A stretch of 34,963 bases of DNA, from assembly GCA_030525525.1 (NCBI GenBank), contig JAUNEN010000014.1:1-34963 (forward strand), in the 5' to 3' direction. Shown piece after piece: positions 22,909-30,929 of this stretch (the stretch's first letter is position 1; the number at the start of each line of letters is the position of its first letter). The notes under the pieces are model-generated. The model was not told the origin of the DNA. It made no database searches and was given only the letters and a program-made list of their open reading frames with translations. Made by a program: the position numbers and the translations under genes. This stretch comes from Erysipelotrichaceae bacterium. Lineage in GTDB: Bacteria; Bacillota_I; Bacilli_A; Erysipelotrichales; Erysipelotrichaceae.

Positions 22909-24897
22909 TTATTCTATGTTTTTGGCGTAGTGATCAAACCATTCCGTGATCTCTTTCAGTCTTCTGATTCTGTGCTTCGGCTTGCCGCTTCTGCTCAATT
23001 CATGATTTTCGCCATGGAACAGACACATCCTTGCGGGAACACCATGCATCAGAAGTGCCTGCAGCATCTGCACTGCATCCCCCATCCAGCATCTGTAGTC
23101 CTCATCAGACTGGATGAACAGTGTCGGTGTCTTTGCCTTGTCTGCATATGCAAGGGGTGAGTGTTTCCACATCTTTTCGGGACTGTTCCAGGGATCTGCC
23201 TGGATTGCGGAAAGATTATGATAATAGCCGATGTCGGTTGTCAGGCATTTGGAAATGTAATTGGATATGGACCGTTGAGATGCGACTGCCGCAAATCTGT
23301 CGGTATGTCCGATGATCCAGTTTGCCATGAATCCGCCATAGCTGCCGCCTGTCATTGCAATGCGCTTTGGATCAATCTGCGGCACACGTGCAAGTACCTG
23401 ATCCGTGAATTCCATCAGGTCGTTATAATCTCTGACACCGTAATTGTCGCCATAGATATCTGCGAATGCCCCGCCTTTTCCGGAAGAGCCTCTCGGATTG
23501 CAGAAGAAGACAATATACCCTTCTGCCGCCCAGTACTGCATTTCATGGAAGAAGCCTTCGCCATAGGCAACCTGCGGACCGCCATGCACATCCAGGATTG
23601 CCGGGTATTTCTTTTCTTTGTCAAAATCTGCCGGATAAAGCACCCATCCGTCGATTTCCGTACCATCCGCATCAATGAATGTGAAGTGTTCTGTCTCAGC
23701 GATTGCATGTTCATTCACATACTCTTCATTGAAGCAGGAAATCTTTGTAACCTCTCCGTCTTTTTTCATATAGACTTCCTGCGGTCTGTCTTTCTCCATA
23801 CCGAGGAAATAAACAGGATCGCTTCCCGCAGCGCAGCTGACAATATTGATCTCATCAATCAGTGTTTCAATATTTCCGGAAAGATCCATACGTCTGAAAA
23901 CGGAATGCGTGCCGATTGTCTGCACAAAGAAGATCCCGTCTTTGCCGAATAAAACCTGTCCTCCTCCGGCAATATCGCTTCCGATGCCGCCAAGGCTTGG
24001 ATCAGGTTCTGCCAAAAGTTCAAACGAACCATCTTCATGGCAGAGATAGAATTTCGGATTTTCGGAGGTTCCGTATGTTTCACCCGTAGCTGCCAGGAAT
24101 ACAATCTGTCCATTGCAGAAGACGGCACCGGAAACACTGTATCTGTTTTCCAGATTCACTTCGGTAACGGTTCCCTCTTTGATATCCCTGATATACATCT
24201 TTGATTTCTGCGGGTTGAGTGATTCGAATTCATTGCCCCAGTAAATCACTTTGTTCTTTTCTTCATTGACTGAGAAGCCATGCAGGTCAAAATACTGATC
24301 CGTCAGCTTTTTACGTGTGCCTGCTTTATTGTCAACAAGGAAAAGACCTGCACGCTGCTTGTTGATGACACCTCTGCCGTTGAACCAGAACGGGAGTTCA
24401 TCAAATACGGAATAATCCTTTTCTTCTTCCAGGGCAGCCAGTGCCTTTTTCTTTTCTTTTTCATCCATGCCTTCAAAATCAGGCAGACTCAGATTGACAC
24501 TTCCCTGTACAAGAAAACAATCTTCACTTAACGGGAAGAGACCGCTTGCCGCAAACGGCAGAACCATATATTCACTTGCTTCGCCGCCTGAGAGAGAGAT
24601 TCTGTTATAGACGGTATAAACAATTCCGTCCTTTGCCGGATGCGCATTCAGTCTGTCCCCCGGAAACAGAATTGTATTTTCATCCAGGAAGCACGGAGCC
24701 TTTCCGTTTTCGGATGCTGTCAGGCGGAAAAATGACGGAGTATGCGTTTCGTCATTTACCCAGATATCGGTTTTATATGTATTTTTTTCAACATCACCTT
24801 CGGTCACTGTCACTGCCAGTTTTTTGCCGGATGGTGAAACGACCGGATCAGACAGCTTTCTGATTTCTGCAAAATCTTCAATTCCTACTTTCTTCAT
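22909..24897 (-). CDS. S9-family prolyl oligopeptidase-like serine peptidase
   Basis: The 662-residue protein has an N-terminal beta-propeller (about 1-390, repeated WD-like blades such as VSPSGKKLAVTVTEGD) and a C-terminal alpha/beta hydrolase. The catalytic triad is visible: Ser in MTGGSYGGFMANW, Asp in FIQSDEDYRCW, His in HGENHELSRSGKP. This matches S9C acylaminoacyl-peptidase/dipeptidyl-peptidase relatives. There is no signal peptide, so the enzyme is cytoplasmic and probably trims peptides. The ATG at 24897 (MKKVGIEDF) has AAGGA 8 nt upstream; an earlier start at 24930 lacks one. A TATAAT lies upstream in the gap without a clear -35. Confidence 0.93.
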   Translation of the reverse strand: MKKVGIEDFAEIRKLSDPVVSPSGKKLAVTVTEGDVEKNTYKTDIWVNDETHTPSFFRLTASENGKAPCFLDENTILFPGDRLNAHPAKDGIVYTVYNRISLSGGEASEYMVLPFAASGLFPLSEDCFLVQGSVNLSLPDFEGMDEKEKKKALAALEEEKDYSVFDELPFWFNGRGVINKQRAGLFLVDNKAGTRKKLTDQYFDLHGFSVNEEKNKVIYWGNEFESLNPQKSKMYIRDIKEGTVTEVNLENRYSVSGAVFCNGQIVFLAATGETYGTSENPKFYLCHEDGSFELLAEPDPSLGGIGSDIAGGGQVLFGKDGIFFVQTIGTHSVFRRMDLSGNIETLIDEINIVSCAAGSDPVYFLGMEKDRPQEVYMKKDGEVTKISCFNEEYVNEHAIAETEHFTFIDADGTEIDGWVLYPADFDKEKKYPAILDVHGGPQVAYGEGFFHEMQYWAAEGYIVFFCNPRGSSGKGGAFADIYGDNYGVRDYNDLMEFTDQVLARVPQIDPKRIAMTGGSYGGFMANWIIGHTDRFAAVASQRSISNYISKCLTTDIGYYHNLSAIQADPWNSPEKMWKHSPLAYADKAKTPTLFIQSDEDYRCWMGDAVQMLQALLMHGVPARMCLFHGENHELSRSGKPKHRIRRLKEITEWFDHYAKNIE

Positions 24898-25005
24898 GAT
24901 TCTGTTCCTTCTTTCTGTTTTCATTGACACAATCTACAGGAATTATAATTCGTCAGCTCTCATTGCGCACCTTGTATGCCATGACATGACGCCCTCTTTA
25001 TATAT

Positions 25006-25041
25006 AAAAAAAGCTGCAGCAGCCTTTTGAGCTGTTGCAGC
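25006..25041 (-). terminator. Terminator of the HAD phosphatase gene
   Basis: Minus-strand stem GCTGCAACAGC / GCTGCTGCAGC (25041-25013, one mismatch) followed by seven T residues. Confidence 0.85.
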
Positions 25042-25050
25042 AAGTGATCA

Positions 25051-26172
25051 TTATTCAGCAGGTGTGTACTGCTGTGCAGCCTTTGTGATGCCTTCTGCAT
25101 AGATGACAGAGAAGTCATTCTTCATGGAAATCGGTGTATAGCCTTTTTCTGTATATTCTTTTGACTTCTTGTCCCAGTCGGCGGTACCCCATTCTCTTTC
25201 GCTGTCATCAGCGACGATCATGTAAGCTTCTGCCTTATAAGGATTTCTGGAATCGATTGCGTAGTTCATCATACTTGTATCGCTTCCGCTGTTGCCGAAT
25301 GCAAGAACCGGACGCTGACCGATTTCCTGTTCAATGTAGATCGTCTTGTTGCTGTTGAGGTTCTTCTGAACAAATCCACCTGTCAGGATGAGCTCATCAC
25401 CATCCTCATATTTGTAATTCATATTGGAGGATTCATCTTCATGACCCGCCTGCTTGACTTCGAAATCGGTACCGATGACGTGCTCCGGAGTGACATAATC
25501 CTTGATCGGGGAATTTGCTACGATTGCACGGGTTGTTGTACGTTCTGTTCCGCTGATGACATAGATCGTAAATTGATTGTCATACAGATATTTGACAAGC
25601 TCGACCATCGGCAGATAGAAGTTGTCGATATATCTCATGTTGTTGAAGCTCTGTGTCTTCTTCTGACCGAATTCGACTGCATAGTTGTAGAATTCTTCGA
25701 CTGTCATTCCTGCATATGCCTTTGCAAAATTACGGGCAAGTGTTTCATCCGCAACATAACCCGGCTTGATTGATGCAGCGACTTCCTTCAGCTCATCAGA
25801 GACCTTCTCGGGATGATCGTGCAGACAGTATTCGATGAACATCATGGTGTCATAGTATGTGTAATATGTTTCGCATGCCAGTGTACCGTCCATATCAAAT
25901 ACAGCGATACGGTCTTCGACAGGGATGAAGTCCATGCTTGTTTCATCAGTGACTGATGTGACGAAATCAATCAGTTTCTGCTTCGGAGCAGATCCTTCGC
26001 TCCAGAGTGTCAGCGGTTCTGCAACGACTTCTTCCGGTGTTTCAGTCGGCTGATCAGCAGCAGGAGCTGCACCTCTGCCGTTAGCAAATACGATGCCGAT
26101 GATTAACAGCGCAACGAGCTCGATAATCGCTGCACAGCGCCAGAAATTCAGTTGTTTCTTCGTGTTTTCCAT
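25051..26172 (-). CDS. Membrane-anchored HAD-superfamily phosphatase
   Basis: A 373-residue protein with an N-terminal signal anchor (about 10-31: WRCAAIIELVALLIIGIVFA) and a short Pro/Glu-rich linker. A HAD hydrolase domain follows: motif I FDMDGTLACET, motif II VISGTERTTTRA, and a late acidic motif LAFGNSGSDTSMMNYA. The large cap between motifs I and II resembles the PF12710-type phosphatases such as phosphoserine phosphatase relatives. The topology places the catalytic domain outside, so it may release phosphate from an extracellular substrate; which one is unknown. Start supported by AGGAAG upstream. Monocistronic, ending at a strong terminator. Confidence 0.88.
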   Translation of the reverse strand: MENTKKQLNFWRCAAIIELVALLIIGIVFANGRGAAPAADQPTETPEEVVAEPLTLWSEGSAPKQKLIDFVTSVTDETSMDFIPVEDRIAVFDMDGTLACETYYTYYDTMMFIEYCLHDHPEKVSDELKEVAASIKPGYVADETLARNFAKAYAGMTVEEFYNYAVEFGQKKTQSFNNMRYIDNFYLPMVELVKYLYDNQFTIYVISGTERTTTRAIVANSPIKDYVTPEHVIGTDFEVKQAGHEDESSNMNYKYEDGDELILTGGFVQKNLNSNKTIYIEQEIGQRPVLAFGNSGSDTSMMNYAIDSRNPYKAEAYMIVADDSEREWGTADWDKKSKEYTEKGYTPISMKNDFSVIYAEGITKAAQQYTPAE

Positions 26173-26370
26173 ATCTTCCTCTTTTCTGTTTTTAATGCAT
26201 CTTATTTATTATTCCATCCCTTTTCAAAACTGCAAGTGTATTTTTTCAACGAAAGCCTTTTCAGTCTGCAGATTCTGTCAGAACAGATATTTGCATGCTG
26301 TGAGAGTTTGCATCTCTGTATAGACAAAACATCAGTTATAATAGCTTAAAGAAACTCAGAGGGTGATATT

Positions 26371-27822
26371 GTGTTTGAAAATGAAGAAACGAGGAAATGG
26401 CTGCTGTTTGCGGCGCTGCTCGTGCTGACATGGCTGGCAATGCGTCTGAACAAAACGGTATTCAACCTGATGCGGAAAAAGAAAAACGGACTCAAGACGA
26501 AATTCTTTGAGCGTTTTAATGTTGTGGTCATTCTCATTGCAGCTTTGGTTCTTGCGTTCTCAATCTTCGGAGCTTTAGGGACACTCTGGAAAACACTGCT
26601 TGGCGGAACCGCAGTCATTACTGCCGTGCTTGCCTTTACCGCCCAGGATATTATCAAGGATATCCTCGCCGGTTTCATGATCACGATTTACAAGCCGTTT
26701 GAAATCGGCAACAGAATTGAACTTGAAAACGGAACCGCCGGCATTGTCAAAGATATTACAATGCGCCATGTTGCATTGAGTCTTATTGATAATACGGTAT
26801 GTGTCATTCCCAACTCAAAGCTGAATGCGATGTCAGTCATCAATTACAGCTACCAGTCAGGACTTAAAGCAAAGCAGTTCTCCTTCCATATCGCTTATCC
26901 CAGCGATGTCAGAAAGGCAATGGAAGTCATCCTGGAAGCGATCAAAAGCTCCTCATACACTGTACCCGGTATCAAAAGAGACTACGGTATGGATTATGCG
27001 CAGATCTATTTCATGGATTTCGAAGGAAGCAGCCTGCTGCTGAAAACAACTGTCTACTTCCCGGCAGAAGTACCTACCGAAGTGATGACTTCAGATGTCA
27101 ATCTGCGTGTTGATCTGGCACTCAATGAAAACGGAATTGAAATTCCTTATACCTACGTCAATGTGCTGAACCCTGAGCCTGCCGTGAAGCAGGGCAGCGG
27201 AAAACTTGTCAGAGCCGGCAGGCCTTATATCACCGAAGATATGATCATCAAGGCTGACGGAACCGGCATGAAGGAAGCAGTTGAAAAAACCGAGAAATTC
27301 GGAAATGACTGCCGTTTAAGCAGAAAAGAAGTTCTCCGTCTGCGCTTACTCTCGGAAGAAGCACTGACAATGATGCGCAGCATTCTTCAGAATTCGGATG
27401 CCTATTATCACATTGCCCGTCAGAAAAATACTTATTACCTGCAAATCAAATCTCATCTGAATCCGGATGATGTGCAGAGACAGAAACTGCTTGCCGTTTC
27501 TTCCAGCGGTACCAATGCGGCACCAATGGGACTTATGGCTAAAATCGGATGGCTGATCCGCACAAGCCAGGTTGACAAACCGATTGCCCAGACGTCACTC
27601 ATGAATCTCGGCATGCTCAAGAATGCAAATGCGGACGGTACAATTGCAAGCTGGTCACTGCAGGAATATAAAACCGCATTACAGACCACCAAGGAGAAAA
27701 ACACCGAAGCAGCGCAGGCCTGGGAAGAACTCGACCGTTCGATCGTCTCCAGTATTGCGGATGATGTCAGTGTCAGAATCACCCGCTCAGATGTTGATCT
27801 GATTATCAAAAAGAGATTCTGA
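26371..27822 (+). CDS. MscS-type mechanosensitive channel with C-terminal ATPase-like domain
   Basis: GTG start behind AGAGGGTG. Residues about 8-95 hold three membrane spans, the last being the Gly/Ala-rich MscS pore helix (LLGGTAVITAVLAFTAQDI), followed by the beta domain KPFEIGNRIELENGTAG and NSKLNAMSVINYS, so the first 275 residues are an MscS channel core. The final 200 residues are not part of MscS. They contain RKEVLRLRLLSEEALTMMRS and KLLAVSSSGTNAAPMG, which resemble small histidine-kinase-like (GHKL) ATPase proteins of Clostridia. The usual N-box Asn is replaced by Met, so ATP binding is doubtful. The domain assignment is from memory. Monocistronic with a terminator. Confidence 0.88.
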   Translation: MFENEETRKWLLFAALLVLTWLAMRLNKTVFNLMRKKKNGLKTKFFERFNVVVILIAALVLAFSIFGALGTLWKTLLGGTAVITAVLAFTAQDIIKDILAGFMITIYKPFEIGNRIELENGTAGIVKDITMRHVALSLIDNTVCVIPNSKLNAMSVINYSYQSGLKAKQFSFHIAYPSDVRKAMEVILEAIKSSSYTVPGIKRDYGMDYAQIYFMDFEGSSLLLKTTVYFPAEVPTEVMTSDVNLRVDLALNENGIEIPYTYVNVLNPEPAVKQGSGKLVRAGRPYITEDMIIKADGTGMKEAVEKTEKFGNDCRLSRKEVLRLRLLSEEALTMMRSILQNSDAYYHIARQKNTYYLQIKSHLNPDDVQRQKLLAVSSSGTNAAPMGLMAKIGWLIRTSQVDKPIAQTSLMNLGMLKNANADGTIASWSLQEYKTALQTTKEKNTEAAQAWEELDRSIVSSIADDVSVRITRSDVDLIIKKRF

Positions 27823-27837
27823 TCGTTTAAACCAAAA

Positions 27838-27868
27838 GCTTCTGTTTCTGAAGGAACAGGAGTTTTTT
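27838..27868 (+). terminator. Terminator of the MscS gene
   Basis: Stem CTTCTGTT (27839-27846) / AACAGGAG (27855-27862), one wobble pair, then six T residues. Confidence 0.85.
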
Positions 27869-27994
27869 CTTTCAGATCAGATCTCCCCTTTTTTTATGTT
27901 TTTCCCTTCATCTTTCATTCAGGATTGGCAGAATCAGCAAAACAGGAAAAGATTAAGATGAAACATCCGGACTTTCCAATCACGCAGACTGTAT

Positions 27995-28032
27995 TACAAT
28001 AAAACGAGCCGCATCATGCATGAAAGATGCGG
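27995..28032 (+). promoter_or_regulatory. Candidate -10 and 5' hairpin upstream of the 28092 gene
   Basis: TACAAT (27995-28000) with a poor -35, then a perfect 7-bp hairpin CCGCATC (28009-28015) / GATGCGG (28026-28032) that would sit near the mRNA 5' end. This may stabilise the transcript; no T run follows. Confidence 0.35.
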
Positions 28033-28091
28033 TACACGGCTGTATTGAAAAGCCAATGAATGACTGCGTTATTTCAGGAGGAAATAAGAAT

Positions 28092-28499
28092 ATGAAAAAC
28101 AAGAAAACACTTTATATCATCATCGGAATTGTGATTGCGGCAGTGATTGCAATCGCGATTGCTGTATCAAATCAAAGAAGCTCTTTCATCAGAGTTGAAA
28201 ACAATGACGACAATACAATTTCCGTCACAGCGCAAAAGGCACCCGCTGACGCAGGCGGAATGGGATATATCACAATCGCTGAAGGCCAGGAACTCTACGT
28301 CCGCAGCAATATGACAGATCACAGCACAATCAAAATCGAATTACTCCCCGCTGAGATCGATGCGACAACAAAAGTGCTGATGGAAGAAAGCTTCACTGCA
28401 ATCGATGCCAGATACTTTGAAGTTCCCGCAGGCGAATATACAATCCGCATCACAGCTGAAAAAGGTGCGGAAGGTACAATGGATATTTCTGCAAAATAA
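28092..28499 (+). CDS. Small signal-anchored extracytoplasmic protein, unknown
   Basis: The 135-residue product starts MKNKKTLYIIIGIVIAAVIA, a basic N-terminus and one membrane span, with about 105 residues outside. The outer part is beta-rich (ISVTAQKAPADAGGMGYITI, EVPAGEYTIRITAEKG), reminiscent of small immunoglobulin-like or bacterial sandwich folds. I recognise no family. ATG at 28092 with AGGAGG 10 nt upstream; a longer in-frame ORF from 28020 lacks a ribosome site and crosses a leader hairpin. Monocistronic with a strong terminator. Confidence 0.75.
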   Translation: MKNKKTLYIIIGIVIAAVIAIAIAVSNQRSSFIRVENNDDNTISVTAQKAPADAGGMGYITIAEGQELYVRSNMTDHSTIKIELLPAEIDATTKVLMEESFTAIDARYFEVPAGEYTIRITAEKGAEGTMDISAK

Positions 28500-28519
28500 C
28501 AATCCGAAAAATCTGAGAC

Positions 28520-28560
28520 ACTCCTTTCTGACATGTATCATGCGGAAAGGAGTTTTTATA
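28520..28560 (+). terminator. Strong terminator after the small anchored protein
   Basis: Nine-bp perfect stem ACTCCTTTC (28520-28528) / GAAAGGAGT (28545-28553) followed by TTTTATATTTT. Confidence 0.9.
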
Positions 28561-28620
28561 TTTTCAAAGGTCAGATGCCTCCCCTTTTTCGCACTCTCAG
28601 TTTTATTTTTTCTGAACCTC

Positions 28621-28651
28621 TTGACTGCACCCTTGGGGTTCAGCTTATGGT
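28621..28651 (+). promoter_or_regulatory. MerR-type promoter with 19-bp spacer and operator
   Basis: TTGACT (28621-28626), 19-bp spacer, TATGGT (28646-28651). The spacer region holds the dyad CTGCACCC (28625-28632) / GGGTTCAG (28636-28643), 7 of 8 positions symmetric. A long spacer with a central dyad is the hallmark of MerR-activated promoters. The predicted start would fall almost on the ribosome site. Confidence 0.75.
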
Positions 28652-28670
28652 GTAGGCGGAGGTGATGATG

Positions 28671-29525
28671 ATGTATATTCATGAAGCCGCTCAGTTATCC
28701 GGAACAACAAAAAAAGCAATTGAATACTACTGTCAGAAAGGACTGCTGAACCCTGTACCATCTGAGAACGGATACAGAGTTTTCTCTGATCATGATATTG
28801 ATCAGCTGAAAAAGATCTCTCTTTTAAGAAGTCTTTGCGTATCGGTCGAAGATATCAGAATACTGCTTGAAAAAGATGACAGTACAGCCTTTCAGAAAAT
28901 CATCGAAGATCAGAAAAAAGATCTTCAGAAAAGAACAGAACAGAACGATCTTCTCAAAGAGCTTGCAGAATCTCTGGACTGGAATGCTGTGGAACTCAAA
29001 GCAGCCGCAAGAGAATGCAGGGAGTCTGTGAAAGGCCGTCTGACAAAAGCTTTTCCCGGTTTCTGGGGTAAGTATCTGTCGCTTCATTTCGGACAGTTTC
29101 TGAAGGATCCTGTAAAAACAGCAGAGCAGGAAGATGCCTGGCGTACGGTCTGTGATTATCTTGACAGCGTACAGCTGGAGATTCCGGAAGATCTGGAAAA
29201 CTGTCTGGATGAAATGAATACCGAGCCTTCTGAAGAAGTCTTCCGCAAAACAAACGAAGCTCTTCTGAACGCAGTCAATGATCCGCACAGCTGGATGGAA
29301 AACAACAAAGAAATGATTGAGCGATATCTTGAATTGAGTCAGACAGATGAATGGCGAAATTCACCCGGCGCAAAGCTCAGGGAGCTGCTCACAAAGTTCA
29401 ATCAGGAACAGGGATACAACACCGTTTTCATCCCTGCCATGAGAAAACTCAGTCCGGCATATGATGAATACTGGGTGATGCTGCAGAAGGCAAATGAGGT
29501 CTTTTCCCGTCAGTATCAGCAGTGA
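28671..29525 (+). CDS. MerR-family transcriptional regulator
   Basis: The N-terminal winged helix (YIHEAAQLSGTTKKAIEYYC, GLLNPVPSENGYRVFSDHDI) is typical of MerR proteins, followed by the dimerisation coiled coil (about 75-115). The C-terminal 170 residues, rich in Trp and acidic residues (FWGKYLSLHFGQFLKDPVKT), form an effector domain I do not recognise; no metal-binding Cys cluster is seen, so an organic or lipophilic ligand is more likely than a metal. Four start codons are in tandem; the ATG at 28671 is 8 nt from GGAGG. The gene's own promoter has a 19-bp spacer with a dyad, so it probably activates itself. No adjacent co-transcribed target: the next gene has its own riboswitch. Confidence 0.9.
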   Translation: MYIHEAAQLSGTTKKAIEYYCQKGLLNPVPSENGYRVFSDHDIDQLKKISLLRSLCVSVEDIRILLEKDDSTAFQKIIEDQKKDLQKRTEQNDLLKELAESLDWNAVELKAAARECRESVKGRLTKAFPGFWGKYLSLHFGQFLKDPVKTAEQEDAWRTVCDYLDSVQLEIPEDLENCLDEMNTEPSEEVFRKTNEALLNAVNDPHSWMENNKEMIERYLELSQTDEWRNSPGAKLRELLTKFNQEQGYNTVFIPAMRKLSPAYDEYWVMLQKANEVFSRQYQQ

Positions 29526-29551
29526 GCTGATGCGGATGTGAAGTCTTTGGA

Positions 29552-29580
29552 TTGTCAAAACACGCAAATCATATTATCTT
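29552..29580 (+). promoter_or_regulatory. Candidate promoter of the fluoride-riboswitch transcript
   Basis: TTGTCA (29552-29557), 17-bp spacer, TATCTT (29575-29580). The riboswitch aptamer begins a few nucleotides after the predicted start. Confidence 0.5.
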
Positions 29581-29585
29581 AATAA

Positions 29586-29678
29586 CCGGGAATGATGTTC
29601 TCCCTGGGGTGACCCGAACCGCTTTTGAAAGCTGATGACGTCTGTATGGTTTTTTCATGCAGAAGAATCAGCTTTTTT
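29586..29678 (+). promoter_or_regulatory. Fluoride (crcB) riboswitch with terminator
   Basis: Aptamer features match the crcB motif: GGGA...TCCC (29588-29604) enclosing ATGATGTTC, then AACCGC, then GCTGATGAC. GATGTT (29594-29599) can pair with GACGTC (29637-29642), equivalent to GGAGTT/GACTCC in known examples, which is compensatory support. An extra small GGG/CCC hairpin is inserted before AACCGC. The expression platform is a terminator AAAGCTGAT (29628-29636) / ATCAGCTTT (29667-29675) ending in T6; it uses the 3' side of the aptamer, so fluoride binding should permit readthrough. Confidence 0.92.
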
Positions 29679-29714
29679 GTTTCTTCTGCACTTCATGAAG
29701 GAGGAATGATTTTG

Positions 29715-30890
29715 ATGCTGTTGAGTTTTGCAATGATTTTTATTCTGGGAATGCTGGCAGGTCAGCTTTGTGCAAAGGTCAGGCTTCCCCCTTTGATGGG
29801 AATGCTGATCACCGGTATTGTGCTCGGTCCGTCCTGTCTGAATCTGCTGGATCCCTCTCTTCTGAATATTTCGTCAGAACTTCGAAGGATTGCCCTGATC
29901 ATCATATTGTTAAGAGCCGGACTGAATCTCAGACTCGAGGATTTAAAAAAAGTCGGACGTTCGGCAATTATGATGTGCTTTGTTCCGGCCTGTTTTGAAA
30001 TATCGGGAATGCTGGCGGCGGCACCGGTTCTGTTTGGGCTGTCTGTTCTTGATTCATTGATTCTTGGAACCGTCATTGCGGCAGTCTCACCGGCTGTCAT
30101 TGTGCCGCATATGCTTAAAATCATGGATGAAGGCTATGGCGTGAAGCAGGGAATTCCGCAGATGATTCTTGCCGGTGCTTCTGCCGATGATGTGTTTGTC
30201 ATTGTATTGTTTACTTCTTTTACATCAATCGCTGCCGGCGGTCATTTTGAAATCGGCAGTCTCTTGCGGATTCCTGTTTCCATACTTTTGGGAATCGGAG
30301 CGGGTGCTGTTCTTGGCTATGCGATGCATCAGTTTCTTTCAAAGATTCATCTCAGTATTGAGAAAATCATCATTCTGTTTCTGTCAGTCTCTTTTCTGCT
30401 CGTCACTGCGGAAGATCTGATCAACAGTACGGTTGGTTTTTCCGGATTAATTGCTGTCATGGCAATGGGCATGATGTTTGCCGCAAAAGCTGAAACGGAA
30501 GCAGCTGATCTTTCAAAAGGACTGTCAAAACTCTGGACTGCAGCTGAAATCATCCTGTTTGTTCTGGTTGGCGCTGCAGTTGATATCAGCTATGCCTTAA
30601 ATGCCGGTGTGAATGCCATTCTGCTGATCTTTGCAGTTCTTGTTTTCCGTATTCTGGGAGTCGCTCTCTGTGTAGCCGGAACAAAGCTGAACTTCAAAGA
30701 GAGGCTTTTCTGCATGATTGCATATACACCCAAAGCAACCGTTCAGGCTGCGATCGGTGCGATTCCCCTTTCAATGGGACTCGCCTGCGGAAATACGGTT
30801 CTGACGGTCGCTGTCATCGCAATTCTGATTACAGCGCCGCTTGGGGCATTTCTGATTGATCTGACTTACAGAAGATTTTTGCAGTTATAA
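29715..30890 (+). CDS. Cation/proton antiporter-family transporter under fluoride control
   Basis: A 391-residue protein with about 12 membrane spans of the CPA (Na+/H+ exchanger, KefB-like) superfamily. Typical phrases: LPPLMGMLITGIVLGPSCLN, ALIIILLRAGLNLRLEDL, GTVIAAVSPAVIVPHML, the ion-site ASADDVFVIVLF, and AYTPKATVQAAIGAIP. Antiporter-type genes are a known class behind fluoride riboswitches, where they are thought to help expel fluoride or restore ion balance. I chose the ATG at 29715 (10 nt after GGAGG); earlier in-frame starts lie against the ribosome site or inside the riboswitch. The usual fluoride exporters CrcB/Fluc or CLC-F are not in the window. Confidence 0.88.
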   Translation: MLLSFAMIFILGMLAGQLCAKVRLPPLMGMLITGIVLGPSCLNLLDPSLLNISSELRRIALIIILLRAGLNLRLEDLKKVGRSAIMMCFVPACFEISGMLAAAPVLFGLSVLDSLILGTVIAAVSPAVIVPHMLKIMDEGYGVKQGIPQMILAGASADDVFVIVLFTSFTSIAAGGHFEIGSLLRIPVSILLGIGAGAVLGYAMHQFLSKIHLSIEKIIILFLSVSFLLVTAEDLINSTVGFSGLIAVMAMGMMFAAKAETEAADLSKGLSKLWTAAEIILFVLVGAAVDISYALNAGVNAILLIFAVLVFRILGVALCVAGTKLNFKERLFCMIAYTPKATVQAAIGAIPLSMGLACGNTVLTVAVIAILITAPLGAFLIDLTYRRFLQL

Positions 30891-30915
30891 AAAGACGGAC
30901 TCTCAGAATCCGTCT
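30887..30915 (-). terminator. Terminator of the larA-like/DUF1537/pdxA2 operon
   Basis: Stem AGACGGA (minus 30915-30909) / TCCGTCT (30899-30893) followed by TTTTAT on the minus strand. The hairpin also lies immediately after the antiporter stop, so it may serve both convergent transcripts. Confidence 0.8.
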
Positions 30916-30929
30916 GATATTGATCTTTT

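Noticed and set aside
29625-29714. Upstream extension of the antiporter CDS
   Set aside because: It lies in the fluoride riboswitch terminator and contains non-hydrophobic, non-family residues.
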